A stretch of DNA of 64,000 nucleotides from Bacteroidales bacterium (GTDB taxonomy: Bacteria > Bacteroidota > Bacteroidia > Bacteroidales > P3). Positions 44,401 to 52,506 of the stretch are shown piece after piece. Location of the stretch: the NCBI GenBank assembly GCA_017439185.1, contig JAFRTM010000014.1:88580-152579 (forward strand). Direction: 5' to 3'. How positions within the stretch are numbered: position 1 is the first letter of the stretch; each line of letters opens with the position of its first letter. The notes beneath the pieces were generated by a model. The model was not told the origin of the DNA. It did no database searches and was given only the letters and a program-made list of their open reading frames with translations. A program made the position numbers and the translations under genes.

Positions 44401-45931
44401 AACCTCCCCATATACCTACTACCTTGATGCCCAACAGAACACCTCTGGCGTATTTGCAAGCCAAATCATGGGAGACTACACTGCCCGCGTGGTAGATAAC
44501 CACGGCTGCGAAGCCACTATGCCTATCAACATCACCGAGCCTCCTGCTTTGACCCTTGGCATCGTCGGAACCAACCTGCGCTGCAAACTCGACGGCACAG
44601 GAGCCATCGACCTCTCCGTCAATGGCGGCACTCCGGTTTACACTTACCTCTGGAACAACAACGCCACAACCCAAGACCTGCAGAACCTGCAGGCTGGCAC
44701 ATACTCTGTAACTGTCACTGACCGCAACAGCTGCACTCACGACACCTCCATTGTGATTACAGAGCCCGAAGGTATGATTCTAACCATGAGTCCAGACCAG
44801 ACCATCTGTAACCACGAGAGCGTTAATATATGGGCTACCGTGCAGCAAGGCACCCGCCCCTACCGTTTCCGCTGGAACAACGGCTCCACCGACTCGGCCC
44901 AAACTGTGACCCCATCTGCCACCACCACCTATCAGTTCCAGGTTACCGACCAGAACGACTGCTCACTCACCGACAATGTAACCATCACAGTGAACTACCA
45001 ATCCACCGGCATCGACGAGCAAAACCACTGCGACACATACACCTGGCCGGCCAACGGCGCCACCTACACCGAGAGCACCAACGCTCCTCAAGTGACTGGC
45101 CTTACCAACGCTGCCGGATGTGACTCTACCGCTATCCTCCACCTCACCATCCGCTACAGCACCGAAGGCACCGACATCCAGACTGGTTGCGACGTCTTCC
45201 GCTGGGGCCACAACGGGCAGTCCTACACCACCTCCACCACCGATCCTCAAGTGACAATACATAACGCCAACCGCGCAGGTTGCGACTCAACCATCCACCT
45301 CGACCTCACAATTAACCATTCCATCACGGTACACGACACCACAGCCCACATCTGCGAGAATGCCGAGCCATTCATCTGGAACGGCATGGCATACCACCAG
45401 TCGGGTACCTTCTCTGCACTGCTCCACACGTATTTAGGCTGCGACTCCACGGTGACAATGACCCTCCTCGTTCACGACACCAACCACTCCTACGTCTACG
45501 ACACCTGCTTCGTAAAAGAACTGCCGTGGTCATACAACGGACGGGAATACCCGACTCCCGTTTACGACGACCTCTTCACTCTCGAGAACCGCTGGGGCTG
45601 CGACTCCATAGTCCACTACAATCTCGAAGCCATATTCGACTGCTCCGAGTTCCTGCAGTTCCCGAGCGTCGTGACGCCCAATGGCGACGGCATCAACGAC
45701 ATCTTCCAAGTGGTAGGTCTCCTCGAGCAGGAATGCTACCCCCTCAACCGTCTCACCATATACAACCGTTGGGGTGCCAAGATATACGAAGTCAACAACA
45801 TCGACGAGATTGAAGACTTCTGGGATCCCGAGAAAGAACGCACACCGGCGGGCACCTACTACTACCGCTTCGACGGCGACGGCTTCCGTGGCCACGTAGA
45901 ACGCAAAGGTGTGATAGAGGTTGTAAGATAA
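38402..45931 (+). CDS. Giant T9SS-secreted surface adhesin with eight SprB-type repeats
   Basis: 2509 residues from ATG 38402 (an in-frame ATG at 38417, MIYRN, matches the paralogue's MIYKAS). The signal peptide ends LNAQ. The order parallels 9718-16371: two N-terminal beta-sandwich modules, Big_2/Ig modules, a P-domain-like segment (LNGTWCIEVVDGW), and HYR-like modules. Then come eight about 72-residue SprB-type repeats (roughly 1490-2070; core GTSPYTY...AGTYTVTVTDANGC). PKD-like and CDxxxW/GCDST modules follow, and a CHU_C type B sorting domain (VVTPNGDGINDIF ... AGTYYYRFDGDGF). It is probably exported by T9SS and displayed as an adhesin. An intrinsic terminator follows at once. Confidence 0.92.
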   Translation: MDHNSMIYRNLTKVSLLSVVLITLVSGLRGTLNAQTTITCGTGTSSSYNTPFNDYYKNSWNEAIYTQAEMSAAAGCNITKIAYQSDASNSTTLTATTLKIYMGERATSDHSTTSDWTGAGSLQLVYSGTNVTLGNVAAGSWQTFTLNTPFSYTGEGNLVVVVAKTTSTYNSSCVWRYSTVSGVNYPVLYRQNDSYTDYAEHPGSNTGTQYSNRANTKFTYSNCCSVQRTGTFEFQLNGSAVTSCNYTVGNPLNLPTLVNNLTPAGTPSFSSSNTAVATVNATTGQVSIANPPIEGSTVISAYIPVSGSTCAKFVSYILNVNDGCLVIGTGTSTTESAPLMTGWKNSYEQMIYTTAEVGIGMIHSIGFQAAASNSTPRQVDIYMGEVDRATFASSTDWVPVSQLEHVYTGTWNIAAGWNMFPVDFLYTGVGNLVIAVDCGAPSYTYSNFYYTTTSGTTTIYAYSDDYDAVPANINNYQGYTYSLTYRPNTKICIDACSIRPTFEFENSMAMCYLGNNCPMLPLDNTSSGALSFTSSDESVATVDDMGNITTYTMGETTIEAMVQMDGQTCPAKASYVLQVICPALIPSAQSVSLCEGGQVTLTASTPGGGTLQWFDAVDATTPIASGDSYTTNAQHSTTYYVATYNADYDCYSSRVPAYVNIFDFGYASSSQNISGYVGVTMYGYPPEGTTPGATFTATGMPAWMTLNSSDGSFSGTPTAAGSGTFTITASNGTCSASVTIHWTVVANNLTCCDPSAFYIFKQGEPRPIQMEADGYYYINVCKDEAATFRVQPIANCTGYTYNWRLASSTGGLLEIGTNQTFTYTYDRAMGYNMTLTIRKGTQCSTSIPIRIRVAGAFQVATRPSFDLCKGEPFNIYVSSDGIGSVDVVRPYGGSATTLGVTDTVWLPDGVPCNGSCFFRSCVTFSDFPETATIRDENDLLYVLLNIEHSFIGDIYIALTCPDNHRSVILPQSGNGASDCRSEIPSGYDSWPGGSTNTSYDFGISGSGYSSDCDTPGTIGTGWNYIWSNNTNPALGYQYAGGTYGYVYETANVGHDNTSSVDSSHFSDMSQIYHPMESFSNMIGCHLNGTWCIEVVDGWGIDDGHIFHWELGLNPELLPDSWDYSVDIDSAWVDCGWPSSKSGVYMEITPPNDFVGTTGCDLYLRDEYGCISHYNNIVTVTMYDSEGSTTHVGPQCEPYYWNISGETYDTSGTYVEQGLTAHGCPNRDTLILVVSGAKYDTVTAQGCQSYDWRGHTYTSSGSYNDTLTSAMGCDSITTLILEILPELTTQKDTAVCPITYPFDFYNSHFTAAGTQTQNLQTTDGCDSIVTITVTTLPKPEVTLSTIADDCPIPTSSNYTVTPTVTGGTSPFTYAWTGDYTGTDQNATIPGTNTCGDFSVEVIVTDQNGCMDTANTSWHAVDTELPNIDNLTETPALLTNNNCEYKVPDLLTMLNISDNCQVKTQTQDPPANDIITAETDVIVTVEDLCGNISTQTVHLTIPDPLTADIDNTNVACNGGHNGTVTLSNIQGGTTPYTFSWNTGATTQNLTGQTAGDYSVTISDANGCTLVKNATISESGDLVSTLTPTPVTCYQTATGSIVIDSVVGGTQPYASYQWSNGSTSSTGIDNLMPGEYSLTITDAQGCSITVSATVADRAQLTIEENTAAHQNIDCNGNSTGQLGAIAHGGTGAYTYTLNGTDNNTGIFTGLAAGPYTVTVTDSLTCTNTVDITLTEPDPLQVVHSSTPANCFGESNGSLTVTASHGTSPFTYTLTATGASNNTGIFNGLAAGTYTINIVDANGCPISDVVTVDEPTKLLIDEIDATHIDIACSGEATGRFQVEATQGSPAYTYTMGTTTNSTGIFTGLHAGTYPVTASDSHGCTHDTTIVITELSPISIQETAHQDVNCNGENNGSFTVVASGGAEGFSYVINGGIAQSTGTVPNATAGTYYITATDANGCFIKDTVIITQPTLLTISENTNAHQNVRCFGTSTASVTVYGSGGTSPYTYYLDAQQNTSGVFASQIMGDYTARVVDNHGCEATMPINITEPPALTLGIVGTNLRCKLDGTGAIDLSVNGGTPVYTYLWNNNATTQDLQNLQAGTYSVTVTDRNSCTHDTSIVITEPEGMILTMSPDQTICNHESVNIWATVQQGTRPYRFRWNNGSTDSAQTVTPSATTTYQFQVTDQNDCSLTDNVTITVNYQSTGIDEQNHCDTYTWPANGATYTESTNAPQVTGLTNAAGCDSTAILHLTIRYSTEGTDIQTGCDVFRWGHNGQSYTTSTTDPQVTIHNANRAGCDSTIHLDLTINHSITVHDTTAHICENAEPFIWNGMAYHQSGTFSALLHTYLGCDSTVTMTLLVHDTNHSYVYDTCFVKELPWSYNGREYPTPVYDDLFTLENRWGCDSIVHYNLEAIFDCSEFLQFPSVVTPNGDGINDIFQVVGLLEQECYPLNRLTIYNRWGAKIYEVNNIDEIEDFWDPEKERTPAGTYYYRFDGDGFRGHVERKGVIEVVR

Positions 45932-45945
45932 CCCAATACAGACAG

Positions 45946-45988
45946 AAAAGAGCAAGCCCCTCTCCTACCCCAGGGGCTTGCTCTTTTT
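45946..45988. terminator. Intrinsic terminator after giant adhesin
   Basis: aaaagagcaagcccct pairs perfectly with aggggcttgctctttt around a 10-base loop, with a further T-run. It lies 15 bp after the adhesin stop. Confidence 0.9.
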
Positions 45989-46008
45989 ATATAATGATAC
46001 ATGTGGTA

Positions 46009-46052
46009 TATATTAAGGAAACATTAAGGAACTATTAAGTTGAGTTTAAGGA
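46009..46052. repeat. 11-bp phased array before GT9 gene
   Basis: Four blocks: tatattaagga, aacattaagga, actattaagtt, gagtttaagga. It ends 50 bp before the glycosyltransferase start. Confidence 0.7.
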
Positions 46053-46102
46053 AATACTTTTTTCTTTACAGACAATAAAAACACCCGCCTTACGTTATAA
46101 TA

Positions 46103-47095
46103 ATGGTGAAACACAAGAGACATATACTCGTCGTGCGGCTCTCGGCTTTGGGTGACGCGGCAATGGTGTGGCCCGTACTAAAATGCTACGCCCTAAGCCA
46201 TCCCGACACCCTCTTCACCTTTGCCGGACCGCCATTATTGGCACCTCTGTTTTCGGGAGTGGAGAACATCGAATACCTCCCCACAAAAAAAAGACAGAAA
46301 GCGACAACGCTGTTCCGTCAACTCCACACATGCCACCCCGACTACGTGGTGGACCTCCATCGGGTATTGCGCACGCTTGTCTGCGACCTGATGTTCGTCC
46401 TTTCCGGCGTAAAGGTTGCCATTGTAAAAAAAGACAGGAAAGGAAGACGGTCTCTGATTGCCCACCGCAGCAACATTCCCCTGACTCCCATACAGCAACG
46501 CTACAGTGACGCACTAGCAAAGATACTCGGCAACCAACCATTGCAACTGCCCGAGATCAAAGCCAACGAACGCCTCGACAGCAACGAACATCCTTCGGTA
46601 GGCATTGCCCCATTTGCCGCCCACAAAGGAAAGGAATGGGGCGACGACCGTATCGCATCGGTGATAAAAGAGCTCACTCTCCGCGACGTAGACATCAGAC
46701 TCTTCTACGGTGCCAACGAGCGAAGCCACATAGACCAAATATTGCACAAAGCACTCGAACAGATCGACGAAAAAAAAATACATCTTGAAGGAGCAAAACC
46801 ATTCGACGAGCAACTTTCCGATATGACACGCTGCCAAGTATTACTTACAATGGACTCTGCCAATTTGCATATAGCCACATGCTTGGGAGTACCGGTGATA
46901 AGCCTATGGGGCGCCACCCATACAAACCTCGGCTTCTACCCACAGAACCAAGACATCAGCCGGGCCATCGGCAAAGACATCCCCTGCCGTCCCTGCTCGG
47001 CATTCGGACAGAAGCCATGCAAATGGAGCGACTACCGTTGCATGGCAGCAATAGGAGTCAACGAGATAATCGATAAAATTGTAACATATATATAG
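46103..47095 (+). CDS. Glycosyltransferase family 9 (heptosyltransferase-like)
   Basis: 330 residues of GT-B fold. The N-terminal ILVVRLSALGDAAMVWPVL is the RfaF/WaaC-type motif; the C-terminal nucleotide-sugar motif is MDSANLHIATCLGVPVISLWGATH, where family members usually have DSGxxHIAxAxGxPxxxLFG. A Cys cluster (CRPCSAFGQKPC) near the end is common in Bacteroidota GT9 proteins. It probably adds a sugar to the lipopolysaccharide core on the inner face of the inner membrane. It is followed 3 bp later by mtnN. Confidence 0.88.
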   Translation: MVKHKRHILVVRLSALGDAAMVWPVLKCYALSHPDTLFTFAGPPLLAPLFSGVENIEYLPTKKRQKATTLFRQLHTCHPDYVVDLHRVLRTLVCDLMFVLSGVKVAIVKKDRKGRRSLIAHRSNIPLTPIQQRYSDALAKILGNQPLQLPEIKANERLDSNEHPSVGIAPFAAHKGKEWGDDRIASVIKELTLRDVDIRLFYGANERSHIDQILHKALEQIDEKKIHLEGAKPFDEQLSDMTRCQVLLTMDSANLHIATCLGVPVISLWGATHTNLGFYPQNQDISRAIGKDIPCRPCSAFGQKPCKWSDYRCMAAIGVNEIIDKIVTYI

Positions 47096-47098
47096 GAT

Positions 47099-47743
47099 AT
47101 GAAGATTGCAGTTATAGTGGCCATGGACAGCGAGTATAAGCGTCTCAAGCAATTAGGCGACACGATTGGAGGCCACACCGTCATATTAGAGAAAGGTGGA
47201 ATCGGTAAAGTGAACGCCGCGATAAAGACACTTGAACTCATCGAGCACCACCATCCCGACTGTATAATAAGCAGCGGAGTGGCCGGTGGTCTGGACACCG
47301 CCGTAAAAGTAATGGACATAGTTGTCGCCGAGGAAGTCTGTTATCACGACGTGTGGTGCGGCGAAGGCAACGCCATAGGTCAGGTACAAGGACTTCCGCC
47401 CCGGTTCAACTGCAATCCCTCACTGCTTAGCAACATACAACCTTCTACAAATATTCATAAAGGACTTATATGCACCGGAGACCGGTTCATAACCAACGAC
47501 GATGAGAAAACAATCATCAAGAACCACTTCCCCGATGCCTTAGCCGTAGATATGGAAAGTGCAGCAATAGCACAAGTATGCCATCTGAAAGGAGTTCCGT
47601 TTATGGCCCTGCGTATTGTGAGTGACACTCCGGGCGACACCGAGGATCACAGCAGACAATATGCCGACTTCTGGGGAGAGATGGCAGAGAAAAGTTTTTC
47701 TTCGGTTGCCAACCTGCTGAAAATCATACCCACGCAACTCTAA
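47099..47743 (+). CDS. mtnN: 5'-methylthioadenosine/S-adenosylhomocysteine nucleosidase
   Basis: 214 residues, close to the family's 230. Motifs: IAVIVAMDSE at the N-terminus, SGVAGGL, VDMESAAIAQVC with the ribose-binding Met-Glu, and RIVSDTPGD with the catalytic Asp that protonates adenine N7. It releases adenine from MTA and SAH, which relieves methyltransferase inhibition. It is transcribed with the upstream GT9 gene (3-bp gap). Confidence 0.93.
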   Translation: MKIAVIVAMDSEYKRLKQLGDTIGGHTVILEKGGIGKVNAAIKTLELIEHHHPDCIISSGVAGGLDTAVKVMDIVVAEEVCYHDVWCGEGNAIGQVQGLPPRFNCNPSLLSNIQPSTNIHKGLICTGDRFITNDDEKTIIKNHFPDALAVDMESAAIAQVCHLKGVPFMALRIVSDTPGDTEDHSRQYADFWGEMAEKSFSSVANLLKIIPTQL

Positions 47744-47827
47744 CAACAAAAAAAGAGCCACTACAATACAATAAAACACATAACAGTTGCGTTATATATA
47801 ATGCTTTTATAGAAAGCAAAAACACTT

Positions 47828-47901
47828 GGCCCTGTAGCTTAGCTGAATAGAGCGTCGGATTCCGGTTCCGAAGGTCGTGGGTTTGAATCCCTCCAGGGTC
47901 A
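47828..47901 (+). tRNA. tRNA-Arg (anticodon CCG)
   Basis: Cloverleaf read by eye: acceptor GGCCCTG/CAGGGTC, D-arm with AGCTGAATAGAGC, anticodon stem TCGGA/TCCGA around the loop TTCCGGT (anticodon CCG, reads CGG), and T-loop TTTGAAT. The T-stem has one T-T mismatch. CCA is not encoded. A protease gene starts 16 bp downstream on the same strand. Confidence 0.93.
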
Positions 47902-47917
47902 CACAAACAAGAAAACT

Positions 47918-48766
47918 ATGTTAGAGTCTTTGAGAAATATGAAGCCGTGGGCGAAAGTACTTTGCCTGTTCGGTCTGTGGATGCTAATTGGCGGACTGGT
48001 AATAGCCTTTACTGCGGCAGGAATGCTCACCGGGGCAGATGCCGAAAGCAAGACAATGCAAGCCGTGAGCCAGCTGATAATGTTTTTGGGAACAGCTGTA
48101 TTATATGTCTGGCTTTTCGAAGGGCAGCCTCTCTCCCATTTGAAAGTGGCCGTCCAAGGACGCCAATGGCTCAATATCTTAACGGCTCTCGTTATCATGG
48201 TTTTACTGCTACCCGTAATAGATATCGTGGCCCAGTGGAACGACAGTTGGAATCTCGGCATGTTGGAAGGAAAACTGAGAATGATAACCGACATGAGCAA
48301 GCAACTGATGGAAGGATGGATGAGCGACACCACGGTATGGGGATTTGTGAGCAACCTAATAGTGATGGCTGTGGTTCCGGCAATATGCGAAGAGGTATTT
48401 TTCCGCGGAGCACTGCAGCAGAGCCTTGGCAAATGGTTCCGCAACAGCCATGTGGCAATCATTGTTACAGCTCTCATATTCTCACTAGTCCACGGCGACA
48501 TTTATGGTTTTGTTCCAAGGGTAATAATGGGAGTAGTGCTTGGATACCTCTTCCACTACGGCGACAGTATATGGGTCAATATCGCCGCCCACTGCCTTAA
48601 CAACGCCATTATTGTTGTCATCTACTTCCTTAACGGTAAAGGAGTCTGTGACATCGACCCAGAGCATCTGCCCGAAGTCGGTACATTTTGGGCTTTAGCC
48701 ATGACCGGTGCCGCTGTATTGGTATTCTACGTAACGATGTTGATGAGGCGCAAGGCCAAAAATTAG
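47918..48766 (+). CDS. CPBP-family intramembrane metalloprotease (CAAX protease-like)
   Basis: 282 residues with about seven hydrophobic segments. The CPBP/Abi active-site motifs are present: ICEEVFFRG (motif 1, EExxxR), a downstream motif 2 with FSLVHGD (His), and HCLNNAI near the end. Eukaryotic relatives cleave prenylated CaaX proteins; bacterial members act in bacteriocin immunity, processing or anchoring, and their substrates are mostly unknown. It starts 16 bp after tRNA-Arg, so it may be transcribed with it. Confidence 0.87.
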   Translation: MLESLRNMKPWAKVLCLFGLWMLIGGLVIAFTAAGMLTGADAESKTMQAVSQLIMFLGTAVLYVWLFEGQPLSHLKVAVQGRQWLNILTALVIMVLLLPVIDIVAQWNDSWNLGMLEGKLRMITDMSKQLMEGWMSDTTVWGFVSNLIVMAVVPAICEEVFFRGALQQSLGKWFRNSHVAIIVTALIFSLVHGDIYGFVPRVIMGVVLGYLFHYGDSIWVNIAAHCLNNAIIVVIYFLNGKGVCDIDPEHLPEVGTFWALAMTGAAVLVFYVTMLMRRKAKN

Positions 48767-48827
48767 ACAGTTTATAAATTGTTGAAAAAAAACGCCCCAA
48801 AATTCTATATATAAAGATTATATATAG

Positions 48828-48835
48828 TATCTTTG
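48828..48835 (+). promoter_or_regulatory. Promoter -7 box of the PurF-like gene
   Basis: TATCTTTG, 54 bp before the ATG at 48889. The upstream region is A/T-rich (tatata); no clean TTTG box is seen. Confidence 0.7.
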
Positions 48836-48888
48836 CATTTTTAATTCAATTCATATGATATAATTATCATCTTAAAAAACAATTAATT

Positions 48889-50298
48889 ATGAGCGGACTA
48901 TTCGGCATTGTAAGCAACAAACCATGTATTACGGACTTGTTTTACGGTACAGACTATCACAGCCATCTTGGCACCAAACGCGCGGGACTGAGTACCGTAG
49001 AAGAGTCTGGCAAATTTCACCGAAACATCCACAACATCCAGCACACCTCCTTCCGTAGCAAATTTGACGGAGACCTCCACGAAATGCTTGGGAACGTTGG
49101 CATCGGCGTTATCAGCGACACCGACGCACAGCCAATCGTTGTAAACTCTCACCTGGGGAGATTTGCCATTGTAACAGTGTCAAAAATTAACAACGTCGAA
49201 GAATTAGAGAAAGAGTGCCTAAATGCCGGCCAGCAATTTACCGAACTAAGTATGGGCACCACCAACCCAACCGAGTTGGTTGCTCTCCTCGTCACCCAAG
49301 GAGCCACCTTCAAAGAGGGTATTGAAAACGTTTTCCACAAGGTCAAAGGCAGTGTAAGCATGCTAATCCTCACTCAAGATGGCATCATTGCGGCAAGAGA
49401 TTTCCTCGGCCGCACCCCTCTCGTCATAGGAAGAAAGGGTGGTAGTTATGCCGTGGCAAGCGAGAGCCATTCGTATGTAAACCTAGACTACACCACAACC
49501 AGATTTCTTGGTGCCGGCGAAATTGTAAAGATAACACCAGACGGTCTAGAACAGATAAAAGAGCCCGAGCAAAAAATGCAGATATGCTCGTTCCTCTGGA
49601 TTTATTACGGTTACCCCTGTGTTGAATATGAAGGAATCAATGTTGAGGAAGTCAGATATGAGATGGGTTATCGCATGGGCAAGAGCGATGATGTAGAAGC
49701 AGACTATGTGAGTGCTATCCCCGACAGCGGTATCGGCATGGCTCTCGGCTACAGCACCGGTAAGGGCATACCCTACAAACGCGGCATCCTTAAATATACT
49801 CCCACTTGGGCTCGCTCCTTTATGCCCGTCAACCAGGAGGCCAGGGCTCTTGTTGCCAAGATGAAACTGATACCTTCCAAGAAAGTGCTGGAAGGCAAAG
49901 AAGTTGTATTCTGTGATGATTCTATAGTGCGTGGCACACAATTAAGAGACCAGGTAAAAATGCTCTATGATTGTGGAGTAAAGCGCGTTCACGTACGTAT
50001 TAGCTGTCCTCCTCTGGTTCACGGATGCCAGTTCCTCAACTTCAGCGCAAGCAAAACCGATATGGAGCTCATCACGCGCCGTTGTATTGAAGAACTCGAA
50101 GGCGGCACAATCAAAAACCTTGAGGCATACCGCGACGACACTTCTCAGGAATATGCCCGTATGGTAGAGATGATAAGGCAACGCGTAGGCGTAGACACAC
50201 TTAAGTTCAACTCCCTTTCTACGGTTATTGAGGCCATCGGACTTCCAAGAGAACAGGTTTGCCTCCATTGTTTCGATGGCAACAGCTATACTGTTTAA
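48889..50298 (+). CDS. PurF-like phosphoribosyltransferase lacking the glutaminase nucleophile
   Basis: 469 residues with the two-domain layout of amidophosphoribosyltransferase. The PRPP loop VVFCDDSIVRGTQLR is intact in the C-terminal domain. The N-terminal Ntn-type glutaminase domain begins MSGLFGIVS: residue 2 is Ser (codon agc), not the catalytic Cys of MCGI. The Arg-Tyr (GHxRY) and HNG motifs are replaced by GNVGIGVIS and SHLGRF. Paralogues with DLFYGTDYHSHLGTKR near the N-terminus are widespread in Bacteroidota. It may use free ammonia or be regulatory. No other pur gene is adjacent. Confidence 0.82.
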   Translation: MSGLFGIVSNKPCITDLFYGTDYHSHLGTKRAGLSTVEESGKFHRNIHNIQHTSFRSKFDGDLHEMLGNVGIGVISDTDAQPIVVNSHLGRFAIVTVSKINNVEELEKECLNAGQQFTELSMGTTNPTELVALLVTQGATFKEGIENVFHKVKGSVSMLILTQDGIIAARDFLGRTPLVIGRKGGSYAVASESHSYVNLDYTTTRFLGAGEIVKITPDGLEQIKEPEQKMQICSFLWIYYGYPCVEYEGINVEEVRYEMGYRMGKSDDVEADYVSAIPDSGIGMALGYSTGKGIPYKRGILKYTPTWARSFMPVNQEARALVAKMKLIPSKKVLEGKEVVFCDDSIVRGTQLRDQVKMLYDCGVKRVHVRISCPPLVHGCQFLNFSASKTDMELITRRCIEELEGGTIKNLEAYRDDTSQEYARMVEMIRQRVGVDTLKFNSLSTVIEAIGLPREQVCLHCFDGNSYTV

Positions 50299-50307
50299 CC
50301 TCTTACC

Positions 50308-51672
50308 ATGAAGCTCTTTTCTAAAATAATATTATTCATAATCACAGCCTGTGCCGTAGTCTCTTCAGCTACGGCACAGGATTCTGATTCGCTTCTGAGG
50401 CAGCAGATACGGGAACAGCACTTGCTCATATCACGGCAATGCAACCCCGAAGGTATAGCTGACAAAGAGCGGGCTCGCCTTGTAAAAAACATCTTCTACA
50501 GCTACCTTGCCATATTCAACCGCAGCAACAACGGCAATACCAACGAACTCGAACAGCTACTGCAGTTTCAAAAACACTTGCGAGACAGTGTTCTCTCCAT
50601 TAGTGGATATCAGGCACATATCGACAATTTCAAGAACACCCTCAAACTCCGTTGCGGCAAAGAGCAAATAGATATTTACAAAAATTACTGCCGCATATAT
50701 CAAGTGCCTGCCATCGCTGCCAACTTTACCAACTATGAGGAATACGCCAATTATGTTGCGCGTCTCCGCGAAGTGGTGGACATTCAAGATGCCTACATTG
50801 CCGCCGTTGACATTAATCAGCAGATTTCTGCCTCCTCCGGTTCTATCCTTGCACAATACACTAAGCCTGCTCAAAGTAGCGCCTACAAGAACATGATGGC
50901 AAGCATAAACCTTATGCCCCAGTTTACCACACTGCAAGGTGCAGAGGAGTATATAGTAAAGATGCTTGAGCTTAACACCACACAGCAAACCTATATAGAC
51001 AACTATCCTCGGCTCCAGGCCACAAATCAGCGCAGCGACTATATATACTCACTCGGTCGCCGATACAGCGACATCACGGCTGCTTTCCGCCTTGTGGATC
51101 AGGGTACCAACCTTAACCCCGACTACTGTTCGATGGATGGTTATCGCGAGTTTCTCACCAAGATGTCTATTTTTGAGGAAGTCCAACAGCACTATCTACA
51201 CAGCATATTCCTCCGCGACACTCTAAATTCCAATGAATACACCATAGAGCACGCGAACCTAAAAATCCTCAGAGAAGGATACCAACACCTCAAAAACTAC
51301 TACCCTCGCACCCCTGACTTCAACACCCCACAAGGTGGCAGAGATTACATCTCCCGACAACATTTCCTACTGCAGATTCAACAGCAATGTCTCTCCATAA
51401 TCGAAGAAGTTATTACTTCCGATGCACTGGAAAAGGATGTACTTGCCGCAACAAAAAAATACTCCTACGTCCGCAGGCTCTACAATAACCAACTTGCCGA
51501 CTATAACTACCGTTCGGCGATTGCCTCAAAAGAAGACCTGCAATTATACCAACTGTTATGGCAGAAAAAAATACAGTTTCAAAGGAAACTGATACAAGAA
51601 GCAGAAAAACGTGGAGAAGAACTCGACAAAGCCGTAAAACGAGGAGAGATTAAACGATTGGAAATAGAGTAA
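50308..51672 (+). CDS. Secreted helical protein of unknown function
   Basis: 454 residues. Signal peptide ending SSATAQ. The mature part is almost entirely predicted helix, rich in Gln, Tyr and Arg, with recurring Y-x-x-Y and LxxLR patterns. It resembles a coiled-coil or TPR-like scaffold but I see no recognised family motif. It starts 9 bp after the PurF-like gene and ends 68 bp before tpiA, so it belongs to the same transcription unit. It is probably periplasmic; the role is unknown. Confidence 0.6.
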   Translation: MKLFSKIILFIITACAVVSSATAQDSDSLLRQQIREQHLLISRQCNPEGIADKERARLVKNIFYSYLAIFNRSNNGNTNELEQLLQFQKHLRDSVLSISGYQAHIDNFKNTLKLRCGKEQIDIYKNYCRIYQVPAIAANFTNYEEYANYVARLREVVDIQDAYIAAVDINQQISASSGSILAQYTKPAQSSAYKNMMASINLMPQFTTLQGAEEYIVKMLELNTTQQTYIDNYPRLQATNQRSDYIYSLGRRYSDITAAFRLVDQGTNLNPDYCSMDGYREFLTKMSIFEEVQQHYLHSIFLRDTLNSNEYTIEHANLKILREGYQHLKNYYPRTPDFNTPQGGRDYISRQHFLLQIQQQCLSIIEEVITSDALEKDVLAATKKYSYVRRLYNNQLADYNYRSAIASKEDLQLYQLLWQKKIQFQRKLIQEAEKRGEELDKAVKRGEIKRLEIE

Positions 51673-51740
51673 AAGCCATCTTTGGCCAATATCAGCAAGC
51701 AACTGACTAATCATTAAATATTAATATAAATTACAAAACG

Positions 51741-52502
51741 ATGAGAAAACACATAGTAGCAGGCAACTGGAAAATGAACAAGACATTCGAACAGGCCGAC
51801 GACCTGATCAATGAGATAGTTGAGAAACTCGAGACAACCGAACTCGATAGAAACACCCTTCTTATCCTTTGTCCTCCATTCCCCTACCTGGAGATGACCT
51901 CAGACTATGCCAACGACTCCTATTTTATGGTAGGCGCACAAGATGTAAGCAGCCACAAAGAAGGTGCCTACACTGGCGAAATAAGTGCAGCAATGCTCGA
52001 CTCTATGGACCTTGACTATTGTATTGTCGGTCACTCTGAGCGCAGACAATACCACGGGGAGAGCAATGCTATGGTTGCCGCAAAAGTGGACCAACTTCTT
52101 AAGCATGACATCAAACCTATAGTATGCTGCGGAGAGGTACTTGCCGAACGGGAAAGCGAAAAACAGTTTGACGTGGTGAAACAACAGATTGTAGAAGGTC
52201 TTTTCCACCTATCCGCCGAACAGTTCTCCAACATAGTGATTGCCTACGAACCCGTATGGGCCATTGGAACAGGCAAAACCGCCACTCCCGAGCAAGCTCA
52301 GGAAATCCATGCGTTCATTCGTAACCTCATTGCCGAAAAATATGGCAAAGAGGTTGCCGACAATACATCCATACTCTATGGTGGCAGCTGCAAACCCTCC
52401 AATGCAAAAGAGATATTTGCACAAGCAGATGTTGATGGGGGACTTATTGGCGGCGCATGCCTAAAAGCCGTTGATTTCCTTGCCATAGCCACAAGTTTCT
52501 AA
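51741..52502 (+). CDS. tpiA: Triosephosphate isomerase
   Basis: 253 residues, the standard length. N-terminal AGNWKMNK with the substrate-binding Asn and Lys; VGHSERR with the electrophilic His; AYEPVWAIGTGKTAT with the catalytic Glu and flexible loop 6; and GGSCKPSNA plus DGGLIGGACL for phosphate binding. It interconverts dihydroxyacetone phosphate and glyceraldehyde 3-phosphate. It is followed 4 bp later by the permease gene. Confidence 0.97.
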   Translation: MRKHIVAGNWKMNKTFEQADDLINEIVEKLETTELDRNTLLILCPPFPYLEMTSDYANDSYFMVGAQDVSSHKEGAYTGEISAAMLDSMDLDYCIVGHSERRQYHGESNAMVAAKVDQLLKHDIKPIVCCGEVLAERESEKQFDVVKQQIVEGLFHLSAEQFSNIVIAYEPVWAIGTGKTATPEQAQEIHAFIRNLIAEKYGKEVADNTSILYGGSCKPSNAKEIFAQADVDGGLIGGACLKAVDFLAIATSF

Positions 52503-52506
52503 CGCT

